From NCBI GenBank assembly GCA_019925795.1, contig CM034300.1, forward strand, positions 72,333,021-72,397,020: DNA of 64,000 nucleotides. Direction: 5' to 3'. Both the position numbers and the translations under genes were made by a program. Below are positions 35,530 through 46,891 of this stretch, in pieces. The notes beneath the pieces were generated by a model. The model ran no database searches. It saw only the letters and a program-made list of their open reading frames with translations, and was not told the origin of the DNA. The DNA comes from Dendrobium chrysotoxum (taxonomy: Eukaryota; Streptophyta; Magnoliopsida; Asparagales; Orchidaceae). The stretch's first letter is position 1; the number at the start of each line of letters is the position of its first letter.

Positions 35530-38500
35530 GGTGGAGGAAAGAAGGGTGGTGATCAAGGGAGATGCTAGGTTATCCAAAGCCATGGTGTCTCTCAAAATCA
35601 TGATGAGGACCATACAGGAGGTGGAAGGAGAATTTCTGGTGGAGCTACAAAGTTTAGAGGGAATCAGATTGGAGGAGGGGGGAGACACCCCTTTGTCAGT
35701 ACATCCACTTATACAGCAGTTCAGTGAGGTCTTTCAACCACCTGAGGGATTATCACCATTGAGGGAGTAGAAGTATGCCATCACCTTAAGGGAGGGGGTG
35801 TCACCGATTAGTGTCAGACCTTACCGCTACCCTCATATTTAGAAAGATGAGATTTAGAAGCTGATTCAGGAGATGTTGGAATAATGGATCATCAGGCGAG
35901 CGTGAGCCTTTTTAGCTCAGTTTTATTGGTTGAAAAGAATGACAGGAGCTAGAGATTTTGTGTGGACTATTGGGCCTTGAATAAGAAAATTGTGCCAGAT
36001 AAGTTTCCTATTTCGGTGATAGATGAGTTGCTGGATGAGCTATATGGAGTAGTGATATTCAGGAAGATGGATCTAAAGTTCAGATACCATCAGATCAGGA
36101 TGAGAGAGGAGGATGTTCTGAAGACTGCATTCAGTACACATGAGGGACACTTTGAGTTCTTGGTGAAGCTGTTTGGTCTCACCAACGCCCCTGCTACATT
36201 CTAGTCTCTCATGAACAACGATGGCATTGCTACATTCCACTCTCTCATGACAGGCTATTTCGACCATACCTCAGGAGATTTATATTGGTTTTCTTTGATG
36301 ACATCCTGGTATATAGCAGATCAGAGATGAGCATTTTGAGCACTTGAATGTGGTGTTGGAGGTGTTACAGGAGCATCAGCTGCGGGCCAACTTGAAGTGT
36401 TGCTTTTCACAACCTAGTGTGGAGTACTTGGGGTACGTGGTATCTCAGGAGGGGGTGACAGTTGAACAAGCCAAGATTGAGGCTATGCTGAAATTGCCTC
36501 TACCTAGGACCCTGAAAGAGCGGAGGGGTTTCTTAGAGTTGCCTGGGTATTACAGGAGGTTTGTGAGGGGATACAATACTATAGTGTGGCCACTAATGGA
36601 GCAGTTGAAGAATGATAGTTTTATGTGGGCGAAGCAGCTACCTAGGCCTTTGAGAGATTAAAGAAGGTCATGATCACGATATCGGTCCTAGCCCTACCAG
36701 ATTAGCCAGGTTTTTATTGTGAAGACTGTATGCATCAGGGTATGGATTGGAGGCAGTGCTCATGCAGAATTACATGTCCATAACTTACTTCAGCCATGTG
36801 TTGATAGCTAGAGTTAGGCTAAAGTCAGTCTATGAGAGAGAGTTGATGGCTACTGTGTTAGCTATTCAGAAGTGATGATCTTACCTGCTGAGCCGACATT
36901 TCATCGTCAGGACAGACTAGAGGAGCTTGAAGTACATGTTAGAGCAGTGGATGGTGATCGAAGAGCATCAGAGGTGGCTGTCAAAGTTGTTGGGATATGA
37001 TTTTGAGATCTAGTATAAGCCAAGGCTAGAAAACAAGACGACTGATGCCTTATCCAGATACGTGGGGGAGCTCCAGGAGTTAGTTATTTTGGTACCATTG
37101 ATGTTGGATTGGAGGGCTATTAAGGAGGAGAGAGTACAGGATAAGGAGCTGAGGGAGATTAGGGCAGATCTGCGGAGAGATGAGAGTAGTCATCCGAGCC
37201 ATTCCCTGGAGGGGCAGAGACTGCTGTACCAGGGGAAATTTGTGTTGCCACGGACCTTAGTCCATATTCCTGACCTTCTGCAGGAGTTCCACGGGAGTGT
37301 TGTTAGGGGTCATGCAGGGGTACAGAAGACATACAGGAGGGTGGCGGCAGAGTTATATTAGAAGGGGATGCATAAGGATATGGAGGAGATAGCGGCTAGA
37401 TGCGAGGTGTGCCAGAAGAGCAAATACATGGCCATAGCTCCGGTAGGATTACTGCAGCCTCTAGCTCTTCCTGACCGAGTGTGGGATGAGATCACGATGG
37501 ATTTTATTGACAGACTACCCAGGTTTGAGAGGTATACAATGATTTTGGTGGTGGTGGACAAATTTAGCAAGTATGCTCATTTTATTCCCCTATGACATCA
37601 GTACACTATAGTGGTAATGGTAGCAGCATTCATCATTGAGGTGATCAAATTACATGGGATACCAGATTCGATAGTGTCCGATCGAGATAAGGTGTTCCTT
37701 AGTCATTTTTGGAGAGAACTGCTCAGGATGCATGGGACAGTATTGAAGAGGAGCACTGCTTACCACCCCCAGATGGACGGGCTGATAGAGGTGGTAAACA
37801 TGAGCTTAGAGACTTGCATGCGTTGTTTTGTTTCGAAACACCTCGGCTGTGGGCCAAGTGGTTGGCATGAGCGGAGTACTGGTACAACACTTCATATCAT
37901 TCGGCTTCACGGATGAATTCTTTCAAAGTGTCGTACGGGAGGGACCCATCTCACTTGGTGCATTTTGGGCAGAGTAGCACACCAGTCTCATCGATGGAGC
38001 AATACTTGGAGGAGAGGGATATGATGTTGGCTGAATTAAAGAGGCATTTGTTGAGGGCTTAACAAATCATGAAGAAGAAGGTAGATGAGCATAGGAAGGA
38101 CATCCAGTTTGAGATTGGGGAAAAAGGTATGCTTGAAGTTTCATTCCTACAAACAAGGGACGGTAGCTAACAAGAGAAATGAGAAGCTGGGTCTGTGGTA
38201 CTTTAGTTCCTATGAGATACTGGAGAGGATTGGATTAGTAGCTTATTGCTTGAAGTTACCATTTATCGCCACTATACATCCGATGTTCCACGTGTCACAG
38301 TTGAGGAGAGCTATTAGTGATCATGCATTCAGTTCAGAGTTACCCGTGACATTGACAGAGAATCTGGAGGTGGTGTTGGAACCATTAGAGCTGAAAGAGG
38401 TACGACATGGAGAGGGATGGATCAAGGAGGTGTTGATAAAATGGAAGAACCTACTTGACTATTACGCCACATGGGAGCCGTACGAGAGGATGAAGCAGCA

Positions 38501-38546
38501 GTTTCAGTCTTTCCACCTTGAGGACAAAGTGGGTCTTTGGGATTGA
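35530..38546 (+). pseudogene. Reina-type chromovirus pol relic: RT, RNase H, integrase, chromodomain
   Basis: Order along the strand: a segment before RT (ELQSLEGIRL, then PLIQQFSEVFQPPEGLSP at 35690-35760); RT with VDYWALNKKIVPDKFPI (35958), MDLKFRYHQIRMREEDV (36067), FGLTNAPATF (36174) and a catalytic FFDDILVYS (about 36283); RNase H (36680-37050); integrase with an H-H/C-C zinc finger (HGSVVRGHAGVQK, then CEVCQKSK at 37395-37430), MDFIDRLP (37498), VDKFSKYAHFIPL and YHPQMDG; and a C-terminal chromodomain (38395-38520: VLIKWKNLLDYYATWEPYE). Stops at 35767, 36204, 36659, 37361, 37594 and others show it is dead. The chromodomain and short LTRs support a Reina-like chromovirus. A 36 bp-period duplication (36192-36250) disrupts RT just before the DD box. 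Confidence 0.9.
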
Positions 38547-38570
38547 TGGACCGGTCCCTCCTAGACCGGG

Positions 38571-38856
38571 TTTGGGGATTTGTAATGTTATTGGATGCTT
38601 TAAATACATTTTTCCTCGGGTTCAGCTTTTTTCTAATGTCTTGTTTGTTGTTTTTTGAAGTTTACCTAGGTTAAGAGGGCTCTAGTCAGCAACTAGGGAT
38701 TTGAGAGAGCCAGATCTTCCTCTCCAATTGAAGATCCAATTGTATCTTGCATTTATCTTCATAGTTCTTTCAATAAAAATTATTTTTGGGCATTCCTCTT
38801 CCCAATTTTTGTGTTTCGTTCGCTGATTTTGTTGAAAGTGTGTCCACTTCCTAACA
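38571..38856 (+). repeat. Reina-type LTR copy C (3' LTR)
   Basis: Begins at TTTGGGGATTTGTAATGTTA (the first few bases are lost or changed) and ends CACTTCCTAACA. It follows the chromodomain by about 25 bp, the normal place for the 3' LTR. Confidence 0.85.
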
Positions 38857-38904
38857 ACATGTAGCTAAAAAGAAAGCAACAAGGAAAGCAACATTAATAT
38901 GACG

Positions 38905-39241
38905 CCACATGGGTACGACGGGGAGAGAGGGATCAAGGAGGTGCTGATAAAATAGAAGAACCTATTCGACTATGACAGACACTACATGGGAGCTGTACAA
39001 GAGGATGAAACAACAGTTTTCGTCTTTCCACCTTGAGGACAATGTGGGTCTTTGGGAGAGGGTATTGATGGACCGGTCCCTCATAGACCGGCCAAATTCT
39101 ACAATAGGTGGAACTCCGGAACAAAGTTCCTGACCGGTCCCTCATAGACCGACCAAATTCTACAACAGGCGGAACTCCGGAACAAAGTTCCGCCCACTTG
39201 GGGGGGGGGGCTAGAAGGAAATAATTCAAATGCATAGGGGC
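38905..39241 (+). pseudogene. Second copy of the Reina-type 3' end (chromodomain tail and leader to LTR)
   Basis: GGGATCAAGGAGGTGCTGAT and CAGTTTTCGTCTTTCCACC repeat the chromodomain coding sequence of 38415-38540 in broken frame. GATGGACCGGTCCCTCATAG follows, as after the first copy. A direct tandem repeat of 61 bp (39071-39131 and 39132-39192) and a G11 run (39200-39210) precede LTR copy D. This fragment has no reverse transcriptase or integrase. Confidence 0.8.
39071..39192. repeat. 61 bp tandem duplication before LTR copy D
   Basis: Two units start GACCGGTCCCTCATAGACCG and end near GGAACAAAGTTCC. They differ at only a few positions. Confidence 0.9.
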
Positions 39242-39530
39242 TGTTTGGGGATTTGTCATGCTATTGGATTTTTTAAATCTATTTTTCCTCAGGTTCAGCT
39301 TTTTTTTAATATCTTGTTTGCTGTTTTCTGAAGTTTACCTAGGTTCAGAGGGCTCTAGCCGACGGCTAGGGATTTGGGAGAGCTGGATCTTCCTCTCCAA
39401 TTAAAGATCCAATTGTATCTTATATTTCTCTTTATAGTTCTTTCTATAAAAATTATTTTTTGGGCGTTCATCTTCCCAATTTTCATGTTTTGTTCGCCGC
39501 TTTTGTTGAAAGTATGTCCACTTCCTAACA
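39242..39530 (+). repeat. Reina-type LTR copy D (second 3' LTR)
   Basis: Begins TGTTTGGGGATTTGTCATGC and ends CACTTCCTAACA. It is colinear with copies A to C. It is followed by the same AGCTAAAAAGAAAGCAACAA stretch that follows copy C. Confidence 0.85.
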
Positions 39531-40589
39531 ACAGGTAGCTAAAAAGAAAGCAACAAGGAAAGCAACATTAATATGGAATTCACAGTGAAAAAGTATTAAA
39601 AACCTCGACCATCAATGGTTGGGGAAGGTGGTGGTTGCTTCTGCCGATTTGTTAGTCTTCAAATTTTCATCTTGAAATTATATTGTACTAGCCATCACAA
39701 GCTTTCAACTACAGAGAGTGAATCATTCTTTAAAGTTTTCTTTTTAACCTTTATGTACTCCTTTTTTGTGATGCTATTATTTATTCATTTTTAGATTTTT
39801 CTATCTGCTGCTTTGGTTCCCTCTTATTCCTATTCTATCCCTTTCCTTTCTTTCTTTTTGTTTATTTCTTTATTTTTAAAGAGAAGACATAAATGTTGCA
39901 GGAAATGGAAAAGACTTTAATTAACAATTGAAAGACGAAAGGAGAATAGAATCAACTGACTCAGTGTTTCATCATGATCTTATCTCGACTCCTTTGGTTA
40001 ATGACAACTCTCATGCCGGTTATTATTCTTGTTAATGTGCACTTCACCCACTCTGGTCTTGGCAAAAACTGTCTTCGTCATGGGTTCATGGCCCTATATG
40101 TTTTCAATTCCTGACGGATCACTTAGCTTGTTCATTGTTATTCAGCTGCATCTTTAGTTTTGATTGTTCTTTGTGCAGAATCTAATAGTTATTTGCAAAT
40201 GAGAAGCTTAGAATGGTACTGATAATGTAGTTTAATTAAGAAAAATATTATTTTTGCAGTGAACCATTTAGGCAAAGTCAATTTAGAGGGTGCAGGAATG
40301 TTTAGACACCTGATAGGAAGAAAGGGTTCTGCCCATAGCTTAATGACGATTAACCAGTTCTTTAATTATTAGCTTCAGTTTATTAAGCTATCATACCGGA
40401 TTATTGTTTTTACCTTGCTGTTAAAGTCAAAGCTGAATGTACTAAATCTTTCAAATCCAAGCAGAAATGAACTTCAACCCGGACAACGCTACAAATCATA
40501 CAAAATTGATTCAACTTTTTTGAACAGTTGCGCAAAAACAACATATCCAACCAATGGAATTGTGAATGCTGGTGTTTCATGCATTGATG
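39531..40589. other. Intronic sequence between the gypsy and copia relics
   Basis: AT-rich, no gene recognised. The first about 45 bp are the third copy of the element-flanking repeat. Confidence 0.5.
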
Positions 40590-41093
40590 GGCATTTCAAT
40601 ACTAAAATATTTTCCGATGTAAACTATGCTAGTTCAGTTGAAGATATGAGTTTACTTCAGGATGTTGCATCTTTGTTTAAAAAAATCTAATTACCTAGAA
40701 AAGCAAGAAACATATTATTTTTAACTAGATCTAGCGCTAATGTTGAATATAGATCTATGGTTCATTTTACTTGCACAATTTCAGGGTTTAAAACTCATTA
40801 GTTTGGTTTCCTGTTCCTCAAACCCCATGACTTTATATTGCAACAATTGTGTCACCATCTAACATAGTCAAAATCCTTATTTTTCATAATGAACTATATA
40901 CATTTTGAAGTAGATAGTCATTTCATACGGGATATTGTCTGTTTCAAGAAAATTGCTAATCATTTCTCCATATCAAAATAAGTGGTGGATATTTTTGCCA
41001 AAGCTCTAGGGCACCTACTTTTTTTTCATTTATGTAACAAGCCAGATTTAATAGATATATATGCTCTTCGTTTGAGGGGAGTGTTGATTATTA
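40590..41093 (+). pseudogene. Ty1/copia RNase H relic
   Basis: A degenerate but ordered series of Ty1/copia RNase H motifs: FSDVNYASSVED (about 40610, equivalent to YSDADWAGxxD), SSANVEYRSMVHFTC (about 40733, equivalent to SSAEAEYRSMA), HFEVDSHFIRDIVCFKKIAN (about 40900-40960), VVDIFAKAL (about 40987, equivalent to ADIFTKAL) and DLIDIYALRLRGVL (about 41045-41085). Stops and frameshifts interrupt it. Integrase, RT and LTRs were not found. Confidence 0.8.
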
Positions 41094-42557
41094 CGTAGTG
41101 TAAGCCTACCCAATATTTTCGAAAAAGTAACTTTTTGTTTGTATAAAGTTGAGAGTGAAATGGGTTTTGAGCAAGCGACTGATCATTCCTGGTTTTACTT
41201 ATTCAAATGCATGAACCATCCGATTGAAAAGCTCGGGCTGCAAGTCACTGAGTTGATTGATGCAACCATTGGGACTGTCAGTCTCCTGAGCTAAAATTTA
41301 ACCATAAAAGATAGCACTTGTCTTTTGTTGCTTTAGCAGTGCTATTTTTTGCCACGGCAATGTGATTGATTGGACATCCTTGATGAGGAATTGTTTTCTT
41401 GACACTGAGTCTAAATTGTTGACTATGGTTTGTGAGAATGATGATTATAGAGCATTGAGCATGGATAGACAGCCAGTGGATACTTAAATTCTTTGTAGTT
41501 TCTTATGAAAATCTTTGTATGTCTTACCTAGCTTTCCTGTTGCTGGCTTGGTATTTGACTTCCAGTAATTTTTGTTCTGTTATCTGTGTACATTCTACGA
41601 TAATATCTCAGTTCTTTCTTAGTTCTTATGAACCAAGAGAGTGGAAGAATAGGCTTCAGCTGGTCCCAGTTGATAAACCTCAGTTCTTTATCACCTTTCA
41701 TATTAAACTATTTCATTGATTTTGTAGCTTTAAAGTAATTACTATTTACATGCATGCTTAGATTTGATAATAAAAGTTAGCTGTTGGAGTTCAGTCAATT
41801 TGAAGATGCATAAAGAATGTGTTGGCTGTTTTTGTCTTAGCTTTCTAATCTTGACAGGTCAAAAACTAGTTATAATCAATACGAGGGGTTTTCATCTTTT
41901 TTTTCTTCTTTCGACATTGTCCTTTTATCATGGAGGGGGCTGTATCATTGTCCAGAAGCAAACTGATCAGCTTTCTTCTACACCCGCCAATCACATTTGG
42001 GTTTGTTCGAGCATTGTGAAACCTAAAAAATTTATTTACGGTCTGCACTTAGTTTAACTAGTTGTCGAGCTGTGAATTCTCATTCATGGCGGCTCACTGG
42101 CTATTATGTATTCTCCTGAAGTATGTTTATGAATCAGTTACCAAGACAACTCAGAACTTCTAATGCTGATTTGGCGCATCATAAACAACCGTCTCATTCT
42201 ATGTTTATGGCTATCTTCGCCACTTTGGCAAATATACCTCCGTGTATTGATATCCTTGCGTTGAGAAAGTAAAATATTTTTCTGTTTGTAGTCCTCCAGC
42301 ATGGTTAATTTATTCTTATCCATACCAACTTTCCTTGGGACTCCAAATTGAGATCCTGGAACCTTTTATGGTTGAATTCAAGCGTAGTTCCCATTATCGT
42401 AATAATAAATATTCACTGCGCATTTGGGTAATGGACTCTAATTTTCATTCCTGCAACATCTCCTGGATAGAATTTTTTAATTTTCCCCTAACTGCAACTT
42501 TTTGAAACATTAGCATATTCATTCCCTTGCATCAATTTTCTCTCTACTGCAACCTAG
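41094..42557. other. 3' part of the ARL5 intron
   Basis: AT-rich with no convincing coding sequence; short frames at 41519-41719 and 41764-42057 have no recognisable motif. It ends in a pyrimidine-rich tract and the acceptor CAACCTAG. Confidence 0.5.
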
Positions 42558-42926
42558 GTGTGGGATCTCGGTGGGCAAGACAGGCTAAGAACTTCATGGG
42601 CGACATACTTCAGAGGCACTCATGCCGTGATCGTGGTGATCGACAGCACGGACCGGGCACGAATCTCCATAATGAAGGATGAGCTCTTTCGACTGCTACA
42701 GCATGATGATCTCGAGCATTCCGTTGTGCTCGTCTTTGCAAACAAGCAGGATCTCAAGGAAGCAATGTCTCCAGCTGAGATCACTGATGCCCTTTCCCTC
42801 CATAGCATAAAGAAACATGACTGGCACATACAGGCCTGCTGCGCTCTCACCGGCGAGGGGCTATATGACGGCCTTGGCTGGATTGCTCAGCGAGTCACCA
42901 CCGCTGCCCAGCCAACCACTTCTTGA
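42558..42926 (+). CDS. ARL5: ARL5-type ADP-ribosylation factor-like small GTPase, exon 2
   Basis: This exon encodes residues 65-186 and the stop. It begins with the switch II motif VWDLGGQ (residues 65-71; the Gln is the catalytic one in Arf proteins), followed by RLRTSWATYF, the hydrophobic VIVVIDSTD strand, the guanine-specifying NKQD at 126-129 and the G5 motif CALTGEG from residue 159. QACCALTGEGL and SIKKHDWHIQ are ARL5 signatures. Full length is 186 residues, close to the family norm (about 180). GC content is higher than in the surrounding intron, as expected for an exon. No stop or frameshift interrupts the two exons, so the gene looks functional despite the intron size. This could only be another Arf-like protein; the identification as ARL5 is from memory of the family and is strong. 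Confidence 0.95.
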   Translation: MWDLGGQDRLRTSWATYFRGTHAVIVVIDSTDRARISIMKDELFRLLQHDDLEHSVVLVFANKQDLKEAMSPAEITDALSLHSIKKHDWHIQACCALTGEGLYDGLGWIAQRVTTAAQPTTS

Positions 42927-44764
42927 TCTGTAAGTCTGTTAGTGGCTCAGTGTGCGTGCATATAAATCAACTATTAACTCTATGGAGATTCCCAAATATA
43001 ACTTGAATCCCTTCAATATGTTTTTTTACTTGTTGAGATAATTGGAATATTTAACATGTCCATTATTTTGGGAGGAAAGGGAAAGAAATTGTATGCAGTT
43101 CATAAGCTAACGCTTGTCCCAGTATGATCATCATTTCACTTAAACGTTTGTTTCAGCTTCAAGTTTCATCTACTGAATAATATTGTTAAAGGAAAAGTGA
43201 TTATCTGTTTTCTTAACAGTGGTGCTTGTATTATTGTGGCTGTACAAATTTCAACTGTAAAAGTCTTATTGCAAGTAGTTCTTTGCGTATAGCAAAATCC
43301 TTGCTTTTGATAACCTATTTGCTTGTCATTGGGCTTATTTTAAAATGAGTGATGGATATTTTGGTTGCTCAAAGTAAATTTAAGCTTCATTTGAGATGCT
43401 TTTCTTATTGCTTCTTAAAGCAGCTTTCTATTTAAAAATTAAAATTAATTTAAAATTTATTATTTTAATATATTTAGAAACTATTAAATTTAGTTGATTT
43501 TTAAATGTATTATAAATTCTCTATTATTGTTGTTGCATTAGTTGTTGCCATCACTCTCTAGCAACTCTCACTTATTGCTTGCAATTGTCTACTTAGGCAA
43601 CCATCGTTGCTACAGTCGCTATTGCCTGTCACCATAGTTCCCGACAATCTTCGCTCGACATCGCCACCATTGTATGCCATTATTGCCTCTTGTTGCCAGC
43701 CTTAGTTGTCACTAGAGGTCGCCATCGTCATAGTCTATCATTTTTGTCAACCATTGATCATGATTATTATTGAATTTTATATTATATTTATTTTACTTTA
43801 AGTTAAATAAAAAATAATTATCTATATTTATTTTATACTAATTAAAAAATTATAAATGTTTTATTTTATTTCACTGTGTATTTCTTTTTCAGAGCTTAAA
43901 GTGACAGAAAATCTTCTAGAGTTAATCGGGGCCAAAAAAGAAAATGGAAGTCAAATAAAAAAAAAGTACCATTTTGCCCCCCCCCCCTGGATATACCTTT
44001 TGAAATGGAGTACACATGAAAGTTTGCATTGAGACTAAAGGCCATGCGGGCTGCACGTGGCAACTGTAACCGATGGATAAACTTTTCTATTTAATTAAAT
44101 AAGGAAAAGCTTCTCATTATTATTTGAAAATTGAAAATGTCAAAATTGGTAGAAATATAAACATACTTAAAAATGAGAATTTTTATTATTGAATGGAATT
44201 TATATTCATATTATTTTTTTAATACAAAATAAGTAAATATATCTCAGAAGCTAAATATTATTATGTGATGACTAATATATTTAAAAAATGAGCAATAATT
44301 TTAAACTTAAAAATAATTAGTATAATTAGATATAATATGTGATAGTTTTATGGAAGAAATTGTTCAAATTTTAAAAAAATCTAATTTATAAAATCCATAA
44401 CAATTTTTAAAAAAAATATTTTTTCTGCAATAACATAAAAAATCATATTTACAAAATGTTATAGTTGTCGCAAACATAACTTAAATGATTAAATTTTTAA
44501 ACCATAAATTATTTCACAAATTTTTATCAAGTAATTGATAAATTTAGGTGTCTTAATTAATTAATTATCATAATTTTATGTCCTAAAATGTTTATAAATT
44601 TAGTAGTGGTAGTTAAAATTCTGAAATTAAATTATTCTTATAAATTTATGATTATGCTTCTAAAATTTCAAAAAAAAAAATCAATAAATTAGAGGTTAGT
44701 AACAAAATTTTGAAATTAAAATTTTCTCATAAGTAAAAAAAACAAAAAAAGAGAGTTCAGATCC
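42927..44764. other. Intergenic region with a MITE-like segment and AT-rich sequence
   Basis: The first part is the ARL5 3' UTR and downstream region. GCTTCATTTGAGATGCTTTT (43384-43403) followed by a CTTCTTAAAGCAGCTTT segment resembles the MITE family at 8388 and 9581. 43520-43760 has irregular GTTGCCA/ATCGTC-like words. 43977-43987 is a C11 run. 44100-44750 is very AT-rich. No gene was recognised. Confidence 0.5.
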
Positions 44765-44773
44765 TATAAATAA
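44765..44773 (+). promoter_or_regulatory. TATA box of the downstream gene
   Basis: TATAAATAA, 113 bp upstream of the ATG at 44886, is in a position consistent with a plant core promoter. The following CT-rich leader (44784-44830) fits a 5' UTR. Confidence 0.6.
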
Positions 44774-44885
44774 ATTAGTTATTTTTTTCTTTACACCGCT
44801 CCCCCCAAAACAAAAGCTCAATCTCGCACTATTGGAAGTCTCACTGCTTCACCACTCGATCACCGTCGTCGTCGGCGACGACGAG

Positions 44886-45381
44886 ATGTCGGCACACTTT
44901 ACTGCCTTCGCGCGACCTAACTTGTTTCGCCTGTCGTTCCACCCATGGCGTTTTGACGGAGGGAGGTTTAGTCGCTCCATCATCTGGGCCTCCTCCTCCC
45001 CTTCCTCCGATGTCGGTGATTCATACCTCGATATGTGGAAGAAGGCGGTGGAGCGCGAGCGGAAGTCCCAGGAATTCATCAAGCTCGCCGAAGGTGCCAA
45101 AGAGCCGCCGCATGTGGTGGTGGAAAACAAAGAGATGGTGGAGCAGAAGACTGAGCTCTTCAACAAGATCCTTGATGTTCCCAAAGAGGAAAGAGATCGC
45201 GTGCAGCGCTTGCAGGTCATCGACCGCGCTTCTGCCGCCATTTCGGCGGCTCGAGCCTTCCTGAGGGATTCGCCTCCTCCGAAGCTTCCCTCGGATGAGC
45301 CCGATGTATCGAAATCCGATGGTGGCTTAGGTCGTCGCGAAGTGGTGAGGGAAATCGTAGTATCAGTTCCTGAGAAGCAAG
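44886..45381 (+). CDS. Probable plastid-targeted protein of unknown function, first exon
   Basis: The frame is GC-rich (unlike its AT-rich flanks) and follows a TATA box. The first ATG at 44886 gives MSAHFTAFARPNLFRL, then an Arg/Ser-rich segment to about WASSSPSSD, which looks like a chloroplast transit peptide of about 40 residues. The remainder is charged and mostly helical: YLDMWKKAVERERKSQEFI, KTELFNKILDVPKEERDRVQ, VIDRASAAISAARAFLRD, then an acidic/proline-containing linker. No named domain was recognised. The frame reaches a stop at 45392, but a good splice donor (CAAG|GTGATT, GT at 45382, leaving phase 1) lies just before it, so I infer that the coding sequence continues in a later exon. 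None was found up to 46891, and the Tat LTR block follows. Alternatively this is a short intronless gene ending at 45392. Confidence 0.7.
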
Positions 45382-45392
45382 GTGATTTTTAA

Positions 45393-46891
45393 GCTACTTC
45401 TCTAAGGGGATGCTTGATAAAATTTTTGTTTTCATGGTCGACTCGGGATGTTTATGGCTTTTGTCTTGCATTGTCCTTGGAGAATATGATCTAATATATA
45501 TTTAGATAAGTGGAGTGTTCTTTGTTTTGAAGATGCCATTACATTACATGATTTGATAAATTATCATCCTTGAATTGCTTTCAAGAATTGATATGCGTTA
45601 CAGTGCATGAATGCCTGTGAGTTGTATAGGACGTGTTTTTGATATATTGTTAACTAAACTGATAGACCCCTTTTTTTGGAATTTTAGGAATCGTGTTGGA
45701 AAAAAAATCCAAAATTTAGCTTCTGGGTCATTGGTGCTGCAAATTTCATAAAACTAACTTCAGAACTCTTCAAACTATGTTCTTTTATTAAATTTGGGCC
45801 TTCTGTGGATGTTGGGAATAAAGTTGGAGAAATGAAATGTGGTCTGATATCTTAAACATATGACTTAGAATTCCAAATTGCGCAATAATTTTCAACAATT
45901 TCATTTCATTTTCTTCGTATTCCATTGTCACGCTTAAATGTTTTTTAACTTGCCTTTAATAAATTATTGAAATATTTTCTTGAAAAAAGAAGAAGTCTTA
46001 ACAGCAATTGGTTTTCTTAAACTGTTTGAAGATACAATTGGTTTTCTTAAACCATCACGTTATTATCTTGTGTACATAAGCTATGAGATTCTAATAGGAA
46101 CGTGAAGGTCCCTCATCCAACTCATCAAGGTGATTAGGGCCTTCTATGGATTATTTGGAGGACGAGGCTCCGATTCATTAATATAAGAATGTTGGCTGTT
46201 GAAATGTTTGTGATAGTAGAAGGATAGTTTTTCATTGTAGTATTGAATCAGCTTGTCGCACATATACGAATAAATTGGAAGTTGCTCCTCAGAGTTGCAA
46301 ATTTTTGTGTGCAGAAACTAGAAGGTCAAAATTCATAGGCCCTATATCAATTGAAATGATTCTAGTAGTGGGAGTTATCTATTATAAATAATGGCTTTTC
46401 TGGTAATTGTTGAAGGCATTAATATGTTGTAGTAGATATGAACTATGGATAAAATCTTCTATCCTATTATTAAATTTCATTTTTCTTGTAATATTTATTG
46501 GACTTATTTTGTGTAAGTTTTTGGCATCCACACTTTTGAATCTTGTTTCTTGTTAATCACTTTATTCAAGATTACTTTCTTTCATTTTCACATGGAGGAA
46601 AACTTGATGATTGTCCCACCTATAGATTTGCCTAAGGAGAGAAGTATATCTGGTGATGGGGGAAGGGCTGTTCTTGCGTCTTCTTTCCCTTAAAATTGAA
46701 GGTTGCACATTTAAATGTGCTTGTCATTTAACCTTTTTTTTTGGCTAATGATGCAAGAAGACCTTACAGCAAAGCTATAAATGGTAATAAAGAATATATA
46801 TATGTCAAAGCTTTCTAATGTGGAAATTGGTCACATGATAAAGATAAAATGACAAATAGAATATGTTATGGACTTGAAGTGTTAGCATGAT
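45393..46891. other. 3' flank or intron of the plastid-protein gene
   Basis: AT-rich, with no recognisable exon. If the gene continues past the donor at 45382, this and the LTR block to the right would be intron. Otherwise it is 3' UTR and intergenic sequence. Confidence 0.45.

Larger units (their letters stand above)
26977..42557 (+). other. ARL5 intron, 15.6 kb, filled with transposon remains
   Basis: The donor is GAG|GTTTGT and the acceptor CAACCTAG|GTGTGG. The intron holds a GC-rich block (27600-28960), a minus-strand L1 relic (32400-33850), a scrambled Reina-type gypsy element (34504-39530) and a copia relic (about 40590-41093). The stretches 28961-32399, 33851-34503, 39531-40589 and 41094-42557 show no recognisable gene. 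The Arf protein continues without a missing residue across the intron, so no extra coding exon is needed inside it. Confidence 0.85.

Noticed and set aside
44849..45241. 130-codon minus-strand frame and a second plus-strand frame (44953-45264)
   Set aside because: Both overlap the GC-rich plastid-protein exon. The chosen frame has the TATA box, a transit-peptide-like N terminus and a plausible donor; the others have none.
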